The notes below the pieces were generated by a model. The model was given only the letters and a program-made list of their open reading frames with translations. It had not been told where the DNA came from and did no database searches. Made by a program: the position numbers and the translations under genes. This document shows, one piece after another, positions 27,112-35,634 of a stretch of DNA of 64,000 nt; positions within the stretch are counted from its first letter, which is position 1, and each line of letters begins with the position of its first letter. Origin of the DNA: Kitasatospora mediocidica KCTC 9733 (lineage in GTDB: Bacteria; Actinomycetota; Actinomycetes; Streptomycetales; Streptomycetaceae); NCBI RefSeq assembly GCF_000744225.1, contig NZ_JQLN01000004.1, positions 558,001 to 622,000 of the forward strand. Reading direction: 5' to 3'.

Positions 27112-27210
27112 AGCAGCCGACCGTTCCCCGATCTCGTTCGATAGAGTCAGAATTATTCGAAGCCTGAACCATAACGGTCCCACCAAACCGCGAATACACG
27201 CTAGCGCTCT

Positions 27211-30200
27211 TCACGGATTACCCCTCTCCGCCCCGGCGACTGGATAGCCAGTGTTCCGAGCCGCGGCAGATTTCACGGCGGAGAACTGGAGCGCCTTCAG
27301 CGGCGATACCGATTCCTGGGTATCAGCCAGAGCCACCACCCCGTCGTTAAGCCCGATTACGATCAGGCCGTCGACCTCTTCAATGGAAAGCGCCGGGGAA
27401 CGAACGGGAATCACCCGCACTGCGTGGGGAACGAAGGGCTGCCAGAGTCTGACCGTGTGGTCGCTTCCCGCGGTCACGAGAAAGGTCCGATCGCCCGTCA
27501 CAATCGCTCGGACAGCCATTACACGGCTCGTGTGGCCCTCGTGAACGGAAACCGCCTCGCCGGTCTCGGGATCCCACAGGCGAAGCGTGCGATCGTCACC
27601 GACTGAAGCGAGCAGAGTGCGGTCGTCCAGCGGAACGGCACAGACAGCGTTGACCGCCTTGGTGTGGCCTTCGAAGGTCCACCGCATGGCGCCGGAGACT
27701 AGGTCCCAAAGGCGAATCACCGTCCCACCGCCAGCTGCAGCGAGGCGCTCTCCTGCAGCCGCGAGCAGCGTGCGGCCACCCGTGGTGAGCGCGCAAACCG
27801 CGTTGTACGAACCGGTTTCGCTGTCGAAGGTCCGCAAGCGCTCGACCTCATCGGGATCCCACAAACGAACGACTCGGTCGTCGCCAGCGATGGCAAGCAG
27901 AGTCCCCTCACCGATCGGAACCGCACATACTGCATTGATTCCGTTCGGGTGACCTTCAAAGCTATGCAGAATTTCACCGGTAGCTGCGTCCCGAACACGG
28001 ATCGTCTGATCGCCGGCCGTTACGAGCAGACTGCGATCACTCGCGGACAGGGCGCAGAGGGCTCGGATCCGACCGCTGCGACCTTCCAGGGTTCGCGTTA
28101 CGGCGCCGGACTCCGGATCCCACAACTGCACGCCGGCATCATGTCCGGCGGTAACCACCATCGCCCGGCCACCCACTGAGACGGCACAGACCGCCGGCAC
28201 CCGGCCTGTAGGGCCCCCTAGCCCGCCGGAAACGGCTACCGCCTCCGGATCCCACACCCGAACCATGGAATCGTCACCGGCCGTCACGAACAGCGGCTGG
28301 TCGCCCCCGGAGACTGCACACACTGCCAACACCCGATCGGTATGGCCCTCAAGGCCACCGGAGGCCACACCTGTCTCCGGATCCCACACACGGACCATGG
28401 AATCATCACCGGCCGTCACGACCAGCGACCGGCCACCCACGGACACTGCGCACACAGCGTTGACCCAGCCGTCATGCCCTTCGAGCACGTGTACCGACTC
28501 ACCCGACTCCGGATCCCACACACGAACCGTCGAGTCCTCACCGGCGGTCACGAGAAGCACCCTGCCCCGAGCACCGACGGCACACACCGCCAAGACCGCA
28601 CCCTCATGTCCTTCCAGGTCTCCGCAATGGGCACCGGACTCCGGATTCCACAAGCGAACCACGGAGTCGTTCCCGGCGGTCGCGAGCAGCGTCCGGCCAC
28701 CCACCGACACTGCGCACACGGCGTTGACCCAGCCGTCATGCCCTTCGAGCACGTGTACCGACTCACCCGACTCCGGATCCCACACACGAACCGTCGAGTC
28801 GTTCCCAGCGGTCACGAGAAGCGACCGTCCGAAAGTCCCGACCGCAAGCACGGCCCTGACTGCTCCGGTATGCCCCTCGAAAGCACGGAGCAGCACCCCG
28901 GTCACGGGATCCTGGAGGCGGACCACCGAATCGCTCCCGGCAGTCGCGAGAAGCAGTCGCCCCTCCACCGACACGGCACACATGGCCTGGACGGAGCCGT
29001 TATAGCCCTCGAGAACCCGCAGTTGGTCTCCGGTATCCAGGTTCCAGAGACGCACGGTGCCGTCGTTGGCGGCGCTGGCGAGATTAGTGCGGCCCTCCGT
29101 GGGAAGCACGCACACGGCATTGACCCAGTCACCGTGGCCTTCGAGCACGATCTCCTCAAGGTGAGGTGGCCCCGCAGCCCAGAGCGCCCGATACGGCGCG
29201 CGAAGCCCGGCGTCGCGATACGTGTCGCCCAGGCGTTCGCGGGTCTCGGTCATGCTGAAGAGGGCTGCCCGCTCCTCCGGCGCCGCATCGAGAGCCTGCG
29301 GGGTCATTCGCAGCAACCGACTACGGGCTCGTCCCGAGGCCGAGGTCGAAGCCTTGGCCGCCGGTACCAGCCGACGAAGGTCGGCGTGGAGGGGATACGA
29401 GTCGTCCTCAAGCAGATCGTCGATGACACCACCCCGGGCGGCGTGATCCGGCAGTGCCCGAAGCAGGTAGTCGGGGGCACCGTCCCAGCCCGTCTCGCTA
29501 CCGATGCGCTGGAAGGCTAGGGCGATGGCACGTTCGTCGGCGATGGTCACCTCCGCTGCCCGGCCCGCCACAAGCGCTTCGTTCAGCGCTTGGTGGAACA
29601 GTCGGAAGGTACTCGGCCGAGCGGCGGTGGGACTCGACTCGATAAGGAAGTTCGCTGCGGAGGCTCGGGCGAACGCCCGCAAGTCGTTCACAGCCGGACT
29701 ACGACCGGTTAGGGCACCCACTGCGGTGGACCAGAGATCGAGTGTCATCCCGGGGGACTCCGCGTATGCCAGCGCTGCAAGAACCTCCTCTGCGGGAATG
29801 TCGTCCAGCAATGGCAGGAGGCTGAGGTAGTCCCGGAGCACGTCGGGGACGTTCGGGGCGAAGGAGATCGAGGCCGGCTCGATCGCCGTGCGGTCGTGCA
29901 TGCCGTGGAAACGTGCGACCAGCCCGGCGATCAGGAAGTTCCGTTGCGCGATGACGGCGATCCGTTCGGCCACCGCATCGGCTGTGCTTCGTACGTTGTA
30001 CGGGTTGTCCGAGCGCTCGTCACCGAACAGTTGAAGTGTCGCCAGCGTGTAGGCGATCAAGTCCTCTTGCGCGAAGAATTCCGGGCTGTCGAGGTCCAGG
30101 ATCTCAACGGCTGCGCCGAACGGTGCAACCAGGTCACCCTCGCCGTCCACGCGGCGGCAACCGACCACCACCGTGACGCCGAGGTCCGCACACGTCCCCG

Positions 30201-31395
30201 CAAGAGGAATCGCGATCGATCTCATGATCGCCCGTGCATCGTCGGGCGTCGCGGCTTCGTCGAGTGCGTCCACCACGACGGCGAACGCTCTCGGCGTCCG
30301 TCTGCCGAGTGCGGTCCTCATCAGGAGCGGCAAGTCGTCGATGTCCCCCGGGAGCGCGGCAGAGGCGGCGGAGGCGATCTCACAGGCCACGTCCAGAGCG
30401 GTCTTTCCCTTAGCGTGAACCGCACAGGCCACGGATCCCGCCGGCGCTCGAACGGCGTCGTCCTCGGGCAGTAGGGTCGCCGCGATCCGTTGATCGGCCG
30501 AGGTGACGATGCGGCCCAGCACCGCGGATTTCCCGACCCCGGGGGATCCGGTTACGACCAGGACCTGCCTGCGGTCACCGACCGATCGGGTGATCCAGTC
30601 GACGATCGTGGTCAATGCTGCCGTGCGGCCACGGAATCGCATGCCCCGCTCGGCATCCGTGCTCACTCCGCGAGCCCGGGGACGCCAGTGTCGGCCGGCT
30701 TCGACATCGCCCGAGAGGGTCCATCCCCACTCGGACAGCCCGGCATCGCCCGCGTCCTCGACCGCCCAGTCCGTAAGCAGCTGCAGCTTCTCGTCCGGCA
30801 GGTAGTCGGCAATGGCCCACATGGTCAGGGCGCGGGCCTCGTCTCCGTTCAATCGCGCCTGCCCCACCATTCCGACGACGGCCTGATAGTCGGCCGCCCA
30901 AAGTGCAGCTCCGCTGTCGCCGGAACGGATCGTGCGGCGACCGGTGTTCAAGCGGACCCAGCCATACGAGATCGACTCGCCTACCACTCCGTCCGTCGAA
31001 TCCCCCAGAAGGTCGTCGGCGAAGCCGAAGGACCACCACGAAGTGCCCAGCAGGTCATCCGGCCTCGGTCGCCGTAACGGCGCGGCGAACTTCTCGGACA
31101 CCGGCTCTTCGAGGATCAGGACCGCCACGTCTTTCACACCCCGGGCGGTCTCGGGCGCCATCACGCGACGGACCTTGATCCGGCGATGCATCAGCTCATC
31201 GGCCTTCGGGAACGCCACCCACAGCTGGTTGAGCGGCTTGTCCTGTGAGAAGACGACGTGAGCACAGGTCAGCACGCGGTGGGCGTCCACGAGAAAACCC
31301 GAGCCGAGGAGCCTGTCGCCGACTTCCGACGGGTGGACGGCTGCCACCCAACCGTCCACCCGGGGCCGGCGGCCGTCCGGGGTTGCCGTACTCAT
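27211..31395 (-). CDS. Trypsin-like protease / STAND ATPase / WD40 repeat protein
   Basis: ATG 31395 overlaps the stop of the preceding small gene (ATGA); 1394 residues. Residues 15-200 are a chymotrypsin-fold protease with a full triad: TCAHVVF (His46), VKDVAVLIL (Asp89) and RSGDSGAALW (Ser161). There is no signal peptide, so it acts inside the cell. A STAND ATPase follows, with P-loop GSPGVGKS (283-290) and AVVVDALDEAA (Walker B). From about residue 765 to 1340 there are some 13-14 WD40 repeats of about 44 residues (VLEGHDGWVNAV, DSTVRVWDPESG), enough for two seven-bladed propellers. The propellers probably sense a ligand, the ATPase oligomerises, and the protease is the effector. This architecture is known from bacterial conflict systems; the target is unknown. 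Confidence 0.85.
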   Translation of the reverse strand: MSTATPDGRRPRVDGWVAAVHPSEVGDRLLGSGFLVDAHRVLTCAHVVFSQDKPLNQLWVAFPKADELMHRRIKVRRVMAPETARGVKDVAVLILEEPVSEKFAAPLRRPRPDDLLGTSWWSFGFADDLLGDSTDGVVGESISYGWVRLNTGRRTIRSGDSGAALWAADYQAVVGMVGQARLNGDEARALTMWAIADYLPDEKLQLLTDWAVEDAGDAGLSEWGWTLSGDVEAGRHWRPRARGVSTDAERGMRFRGRTAALTTIVDWITRSVGDRRQVLVVTGSPGVGKSAVLGRIVTSADQRIAATLLPEDDAVRAPAGSVACAVHAKGKTALDVACEIASAASAALPGDIDDLPLLMRTALGRRTPRAFAVVVDALDEAATPDDARAIMRSIAIPLAGTCADLGVTVVVGCRRVDGEGDLVAPFGAAVEILDLDSPEFFAQEDLIAYTLATLQLFGDERSDNPYNVRSTADAVAERIAVIAQRNFLIAGLVARFHGMHDRTAIEPASISFAPNVPDVLRDYLSLLPLLDDIPAEEVLAALAYAESPGMTLDLWSTAVGALTGRSPAVNDLRAFARASAANFLIESSPTAARPSTFRLFHQALNEALVAGRAAEVTIADERAIALAFQRIGSETGWDGAPDYLLRALPDHAARGGVIDDLLEDDSYPLHADLRRLVPAAKASTSASGRARSRLLRMTPQALDAAPEERAALFSMTETRERLGDTYRDAGLRAPYRALWAAGPPHLEEIVLEGHGDWVNAVCVLPTEGRTNLASAANDGTVRLWNLDTGDQLRVLEGYNGSVQAMCAVSVEGRLLLATAGSDSVVRLQDPVTGVLLRAFEGHTGAVRAVLAVGTFGRSLLVTAGNDSTVRVWDPESGESVHVLEGHDGWVNAVCAVSVGGRTLLATAGNDSVVRLWNPESGAHCGDLEGHEGAVLAVCAVGARGRVLLVTAGEDSTVRVWDPESGESVHVLEGHDGWVNAVCAVSVGGRSLVVTAGDDSMVRVWDPETGVASGGLEGHTDRVLAVCAVSGGDQPLFVTAGDDSMVRVWDPEAVAVSGGLGGPTGRVPAVCAVSVGGRAMVVTAGHDAGVQLWDPESGAVTRTLEGRSGRIRALCALSASDRSLLVTAGDQTIRVRDAATGEILHSFEGHPNGINAVCAVPIGEGTLLAIAGDDRVVRLWDPDEVERLRTFDSETGSYNAVCALTTGGRTLLAAAGERLAAAGGGTVIRLWDLVSGAMRWTFEGHTKAVNAVCAVPLDDRTLLASVGDDRTLRLWDPETGEAVSVHEGHTSRVMAVRAIVTGDRTFLVTAGSDHTVRLWQPFVPHAVRVIPVRSPALSIEEVDGLIVIGLNDGVVALADTQESVSPLKALQFSAVKSAAARNTGYPVAGAERGNP
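28457..28800 (-). repeat. Near-identical WD40 repeat pair within the protease-STAND gene
   Basis: A stretch of about 78 bases starting gcgttgaccc recurs unchanged at 28457 and 28721, an offset of 264 bases, which is two 44-residue WD40 units. The surrounding repeats are also closely similar. This points to recent tandem duplication of blade pairs within the propeller region. Confidence 0.7.
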
Positions 31396-31724
31396 TCCTC
31401 GGTGTCGCCCTCGTCTCCGGCCTGCTCACCGGCGGGGCGCCATTTGAGCTTCACGCCGAAGTTGGCCTCTGTCGCGGCCTTGGCAACCAACCAGTTGGTC
31501 GTGCCGTTCACCTTGATGCCGAACGAAACCTCGACCTCCGCAGGGCGAAGCCTCGCGACCTGGTCCATCACGGCTCGTGCAGCTTCGATGGCGGGGCGGA
31601 TGGACTCCTGTACTCGGCCGAGAACCTGGTCGGCGCCGACCTGCTGGTATCCATCCGTCGGCTCGATCTCGAACTGCACCACCGTGTTCGGATCCAGCTC
31701 GTATGACACCACCTGAGACGCCAT
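31392..31724 (-). CDS. Trypsin-co-occurring domain protein (Trypco1 / CU044_2847 type)
   Basis: ATG 31724 follows AGGGGGG at proper spacing and heads the operon; 110 residues. It begins MASQVVSYELDPNTVVQFEI and has a short helix (SIRPAIEAARAVMDQVARL) between beta strands, ending in VSFGIKVNGTTNWLVAKAAT and a charged tail. This small beta-rich family is found next to intracellular trypsin-STAND proteins and is the presumed regulator or substrate of the protease. Its stop overlaps the protease-STAND start (ATGA), which supports a direct partnership. A longer upstream frame to 31859 lacks matching content. Confidence 0.75.
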   Translation of the reverse strand: MASQVVSYELDPNTVVQFEIEPTDGYQQVGADQVLGRVQESIRPAIEAARAVMDQVARLRPAEVEVSFGIKVNGTTNWLVAKAATEANFGVKLKWRPAGEQAGDEGDTEE

Positions 31725-32176
31725 TGGTCCCCCCTTCGCTAACTCACTGTCGCGAAGACGGTACCGGCAACGCCGGGACCACGCAGAACCGGTGGCGTGT
31801 CGCCCCTCGACTCCGAGGATGATTCGTTCATCAATGTTGCGGTTTATGAAGGTTTTCAACCGCCTTGGGGGCGACAGCGTCCCGCGTCCCCGTCAAGGTC
31901 CTCCACATCCCGAGGACCGACTGCCATAACCCAAGTCGGGAGCGGCGGACCCCACAGCTGCCAACACCGCACGCCTCAGTCGCCTCGCCAGTTCTCGGAT
32001 GCCGACTCGGACCTTGTGCTCCGGAGGCTTCGGCGGGCTCGTCGGAGCTGTAAAGGGGGCCCGGTCACACCCTGCAAGTACCGGGTGTCGGGCCTGCAAG
32101 CGACGCGGCAACAACACCACCCGGTCTGCCCGTATCGTCGAATCGAAGCGCACTCTCGAGAGCCGGGGAACGATCA
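31725..32176. promoter_or_regulatory. Divergent intergenic region between defence operon and Vsr gene
   Basis: There are 452 bases without a supported gene between the leftward Trypco1 start and the rightward Vsr start. An A/T-rich island at about 31815-31865 (ttcatcaatgttgcggttta, then tgaaggttttcaa) stands out against the G/C-rich surroundings and is the likely site of one or both promoters. I could not assign -35/-10 boxes with confidence, and no operator-like palindrome was seen. Confidence 0.4.
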
Positions 32177-32956
32177 GTGGCAGAGAAGAACACGAGGAGG
32201 TCGCTGGCAAAGGCCGCTCCCGACCGATCGTGGCGTCCGAGGCGGGGGCTCAGCAGACTGCAGTTGTCGCGCGAGCAGGACCGTGCAGCGGGCGGTGCCA
32301 GCCACCGACTGGTGGACACTGGCGCGGGGAGTCTCCGGCCAGCGACGGTCGTGCTGAGCCGATCCGCCCGCACGGGACGGGTTCGGGTTGCGCTCCGATG
32401 GACCGCCGCGGGCCGTTCTAATCGCATTCCGTTGGGAGAGGTCGATCTTCCCACTCGCGCGGAGAACCTGCGTCAGGGCTGGCGCTTGGCTGCCGCTACC
32501 GGACTGCTCGCGCCTGCCCCGGTTGCAGAAGGCTCATGGGCAGCGTCTCCCGGTACTCGGAAGTCGATGCAGGGCAACAGGGGGAAGGACACGAAACCCG
32601 AACTGCGTCTCCGATCGCTACTGCACCGGGAGGGTCTCCGGTATCGCGTCTCGATGCGGCCGGTACCGACGCTCCGGCGTACGGCGGACATCGTGTTCAC
32701 GAAGGTGAAGGTCGCGGTCTTCGTCGACGGCTGCTACTGGCATGGCTGTGCAGAGCATCGGAACATTCCCGAGACGAACAGGGGCTTCTGGACCAAAAAG
32801 ATCGAGGGGAACAAGGCCCGCGACGCGGAAACGGTACGCCTGCTCGAGCAAGCAGGATGGACGGTGCTGCGATTCTGGGAGCACGTCCCGCCGGAGGAGG
32901 CGGCACACCTCGTGATCGAGACCGTCGCGGCTGCCCGCTTGCGGGCCCGACGGTGA
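32177..32956 (+). CDS. vsr: Vsr-family DNA endonuclease with N-terminal extension
   Basis: GTG 32177 with GGGGAA seven bases upstream gives 259 residues. The Vsr domain occupies about 123-250: SPGTRKSMQGNRGKDTKPEL, TADIVFTKVKVAVFVDGCYW (catalytic Asp171), WHGCAEH (His189 with Cys186/Cys191 as metal-binding candidates), NRGFWTKKIEGNKARD and TVLRFWEHV. Classical Vsr nicks at T:G mismatches made by deamination of 5-methylcytosine. In MORC/Z1 clusters a Vsr relative is thought to be a restriction nuclease. Residues 60-110 (TGRVRVALRWTAAGRSNRIP) form a small beta-rich extension often seen in actinobacterial relatives and may bind DNA. It is divergent from the operon and convergent with the AbrB-type gene, seven bases away. 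Confidence 0.85.
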   Translation: MAEKNTRRSLAKAAPDRSWRPRRGLSRLQLSREQDRAAGGASHRLVDTGAGSLRPATVVLSRSARTGRVRVALRWTAAGRSNRIPLGEVDLPTRAENLRQGWRLAAATGLLAPAPVAEGSWAASPGTRKSMQGNRGKDTKPELRLRSLLHREGLRYRVSMRPVPTLRRTADIVFTKVKVAVFVDGCYWHGCAEHRNIPETNRGFWTKKIEGNKARDAETVRLLEQAGWTVLRFWEHVPPEEAAHLVIETVAAARLRARR

Positions 32957-32963
32957 CCCGTAG

Positions 32964-33152
32964 TTAGAGAGGCAGGCCTCTGAGTAGGTCATCAACGGCA
33001 TCAGCCTCTCGCCGTAGGACGATCCTGCCATCACCGTCACTGAAGGCGATGATCTTGGCGCCGACCGCGAGGCCGGCCTCGACGAGGATTCCCATCGGAA
33101 GCTCGACAGTGCCGTCCATACGGATGACGGTCTCGAACGGTTCTCTGATCAC
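32964..33152 (-). CDS. AbrB/MazE-type DNA-binding protein (antitoxin-like)
   Basis: GTG 33152 gives a 62-residue protein with the swapped-hairpin AbrB fold pattern: TVIRMDGTVELPMGILVEAGL, then GAKIIAFSDGDGRIVLRRE. Such proteins are transcriptional regulators or antitoxins, usually with a toxin gene immediately downstream. Here the downstream side is the convergent Vsr gene and no PIN, MazF or other toxin frame is present, so it is an orphan and may regulate its neighbours. Confidence 0.7.
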   Translation of the reverse strand: MIREPFETVIRMDGTVELPMGILVEAGLAVGAKIIAFSDGDGRIVLRREADAVDDLLRGLPL

Positions 33153-33623
33153 GCCAACAGCATGCCAGAGGTCTATGCGTCAGTCCCGATCGCCCGTAAG
33201 CGGCCGAAGACGTGCTCGGCCCCGTCGCGAGTGGGGCCGTCCATCTACCCCGGCCGTTGTCGGCACCCGACAAACCGCCAACCGCTCCCCCGTAGCACCG
33301 CCCGTTCGCCACCACGAGTTTGCAGCCCTCCAGGTAGGGCCCATCTGCCCGAGCGGAGCCATCGACGGGCGAGGGCCGAGACCGCACTGTACTGATCACG
33401 CACATCCATCACATGGACCTGACTATTAGTCAGCAAAGTCAGCATTGAGTCAGCATTGGTCTGACTAAACCTGGCTACACATGCCCATATCTGGGACTGG
33501 CGATCACTCACCGGCCCGTCGCGCGGCGGCACGAACGCTCTCCCGAGACGGTGGATCACAGACCGACCGGAACTGCGACCCACCGCAAACCAACGCACCG
33601 CTCCGCGGACACATAGGCCCAGG
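33153..33623. other. Intergenic region at the right border of the island
   Basis: About 470 bases with no gene that I can support. Base composition falls sharply around 33410-33470, where clustered short repeats occur (separate entry). It marks the change from the defence island to chromosomal genes. No tRNA or integrase site was recognised. Confidence 0.5.
33426..33466. repeat. Cluster of short direct repeats with flanking inverted ends
   Basis: AGTCAGCA occurs three times in 25 bases (agtcagcaa, agtcagcattg, agtcagcattg), and the block is bounded by tagtca and tgacta, which are inverse to each other. The arrangement resembles a regulator-binding site or a recombination core. It lies roughly 275 bases upstream of the AbrB-type gene, which reads away from it. 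Confidence 0.5.
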
Positions 33624-34583
33624 TCAGCGCACCCTTCCCCGTGCCTTCAGGGGAAGTTGGGGCACCTCGGGAGCGGCCAGCCGAGCCCCGTCGTAGCCGT
33701 GCACCTCGCCGAACCTCCTCCCGTTCGTCCACTCCTCGCGCGCCTGCCTGATCTCCTCGTCACTGCGTCCGACGAAGTTCCACCACATCAAGATCTCCTC
33801 CCCGAACGGCTCGCCGCCCAGCAGCAGGAGCGAGCTGTCGGTGCGGGCCAGCAGGGGGAGTTGGCGTCGGCCGCAGCCCAGGTAGAGGATCGAGCCGGGC
33901 TCGACCCGGACGCCGTCCACGTCGACGCCGCCGGCCATCGCGAGCACCGCGTACTCGAAGTCGGGCTCCAGTGGCAGGGCGGCCGGGGTGCCCTCGGTGA
34001 GCGTGAGGTCGACGCCGACCAGCGGGGTGAAGGTGCGGCCGGGGGAGGTGGCGCCGTCCATCGAGCCGAGGATCACGGTGCCGTGCAGGCCGGTGGCGCT
34101 GATCTCGGGGAGGTCGGCGTGGTGTTCGAAGGTGGGAGCCGTGTGCCGGTGGGCGTCCGGCAGGGCGACCCAGAGTTGGGCGCCGTGCAGGAGGCGGGCG
34201 TGGTCGCGCGGGGACTCCTCGGAGTGCGAGATGGCCCGGCCCGAGGTCATCAGCCCGAGTTCGCGCGGGCGGACGGTGGCCAGGCTGCCGAGGCTGTCGC
34301 GGTGCAGCACCTCGCCGTCGTGCAACCAACTGACGGTCTGCAGGCCCAGATGCGGGTGCGGCGGGACCTGCATGCCGGGCTCGTCGGCGATGTCGTCGGG
34401 GCCGTAGTGGTCGACGAAGCACCAGGCGCCGACCATCCGCCGGGGAAGGTTCGGCAGTAGTCGGCGCACCTGGGTGCTCTCGCCGAGCCGGACGGAGCGA
34501 CCCGTCATCAGCTCCCGTACCGGGCCGGCGCTCGCGTCACCGCCGCAGAGGGTGGTGACGGGCTTGGGATCGAGGTTGCTCAC
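33624..34583 (-). CDS. Pirin-family protein
   Basis: Start GTG 34583 (MSNLDPKPVTTLCGGDASAG) gives 319 residues, the usual pirin length. The double-stranded beta-helix carries the pirin metal-site pattern VPPHPHLGLQTVSWL, then ISHSEESPRDHARLLHGAQL, and a C-terminal domain with FGEEILMWWNFVGRSDEEI. Pirins are cupin-fold iron proteins, variously quercetinases or redox-dependent regulators; the substrate here is unknown. It is followed by rpe on its upstream side in the same orientation. Confidence 0.85.
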   Translation of the reverse strand: MSNLDPKPVTTLCGGDASAGPVRELMTGRSVRLGESTQVRRLLPNLPRRMVGAWCFVDHYGPDDIADEPGMQVPPHPHLGLQTVSWLHDGEVLHRDSLGSLATVRPRELGLMTSGRAISHSEESPRDHARLLHGAQLWVALPDAHRHTAPTFEHHADLPEISATGLHGTVILGSMDGATSPGRTFTPLVGVDLTLTEGTPAALPLEPDFEYAVLAMAGGVDVDGVRVEPGSILYLGCGRRQLPLLARTDSSLLLLGGEPFGEEILMWWNFVGRSDEEIRQAREEWTNGRRFGEVHGYDGARLAAPEVPQLPLKARGRVR

Positions 34584-34659
34584 GGCAACCCACGCTAACT
34601 GACGACGGGGCAGCCACGGCGGACCCGGGGAAGTGGCGCCCGAGATCGGGGCCGGCGCC

Positions 34660-35343
34660 TCAGTGCGCGCAGGCCCAGGGCGCGCCCGCGATGGCCGCCT
34701 CGGCCTGGGCGCGCAGCCCTCGCACCGCCTCGGCCGGGTCGGCGGCGCCGTAGACGGCCGAGCCCGCCACGAAGACGTCGGCACCGGCCTCGGCGCACCG
34801 CTCGATGGTGGAGGCCGAGACGCCGCCGTCGACCTGGAGCCAGAGCTCCAGGCCGTGCTTGGAGATCAGCTCACGGGTGCGGCGGATCTTGGGCAGCATG
34901 ATGTCCAGGAAGGCCTGGCCACCGAAGCCCGGCTCGACCGTCATGATCAGCAGCATGTCCAGCTCGGGCAGCAGGTCCTCGTAGGGCTCGATGGGCGTGG
35001 CCGGGCGCAGCGCCATCGACGCGCGGGCGCCCTTGGCGCGGATCTCGCGGGCGAGCCGGACGGGAGCGGCGGCCGCCTCGACGTGGAAGGTCACCGAGCC
35101 GGCGCCGGCCTCGACGTACTGGGGAGCCCAGCGGTCCGGCTGCTCGATCATCAGGTGGCAGTCCAGCGGGATGTCGGTGGCCCGGGCCAGCGACTCCACG
35201 ATCGGCACCCCGAGCGTCAGGTTCGGGACGAAGTGGTTGTCCATCACGTCCACGTGCAGCCAGTCGGCCCCCCGCACGGCCTCGGCCTCCTGGGCGAGAC
35301 GAGCGAAGTCCGCGGACAGGATGCTGGGGTTGATCTGCGCCAT
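34660..35343 (-). CDS. rpe: Ribulose-phosphate 3-epimerase
   Basis: ATG 35343 with AAGGT upstream gives 227 residues. The TIM-barrel shows [29 protein letters not shown] (metal His/Asp), [30 protein letters not shown] and [20 protein letters not shown], all of the Rpe family. It interconverts D-ribulose 5-phosphate and D-xylulose 5-phosphate in the pentose phosphate pathway. In streptomycetes rpe lies near rsmB, fmt and priA; here the two are separated by an 18-kb block of accessory genes. Confidence 0.95.
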   Translation of the reverse strand: MAQINPSILSADFARLAQEAEAVRGADWLHVDVMDNHFVPNLTLGVPIVESLARATDIPLDCHLMIEQPDRWAPQYVEAGAGSVTFHVEAAAAPVRLAREIRAKGARASMALRPATPIEPYEDLLPELDMLLIMTVEPGFGGQAFLDIMLPKIRRTRELISKHGLELWLQVDGGVSASTIERCAEAGADVFVAGSAVYGAADPAEAVRGLRAQAEAAIAGAPWACAH

Positions 35344-35610
35344 TTCCGATACCTTCACCACTCGGGACGGGCCACCAGCGCGGTCGCCTCGCCCCCATCA
35401 TCCCCCGCCTCCCACGTGGTCGGGCACGCCGCCCGGCAGCTGCCCGGCCCGGACCGCTACTCCGGCGGACGCGACGCTCGATATTGCTGCCGACATGACA
35501 AAAGGCGCATTCATTTCCGGTCGTCCAGGATTCAACCGCCAATGGGCCGGGTAGAGCCGACACTCAAGGCAATCAAAGGTGCACTGAGAGCTGATTATCC
35601 GACCACATAA
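35344..35610. other. Intergenic region between rpe and the ketoacyl synthase gene
   Basis: About 270 bases upstream of rpe. The last part is noticeably A/T-richer (tgacaaaaggcgcattcatt) than the rest. No gene is supported. It probably holds the rpe promoter. Confidence 0.4.
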
Positions 35611-35628
35611 AAACCGATGAATCGGTTT
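35611..35628 (-). terminator. Rho-independent terminator after the ketoacyl synthase gene
   Basis: AAACCGAT and ATCGGTTT form an eight-base stem with a two-base loop. On the minus strand this is followed by TTTTAT, just after the gene's stop at 35635. Confidence 0.75.
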
Positions 35629-35634
35629 CTTTTC

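Noticed and set aside
30503..31178. Plus-strand frames opposite the trypsin-STAND gene
   Set aside because: They are shadows; the minus strand carries the protease triad and P-loop in frame.
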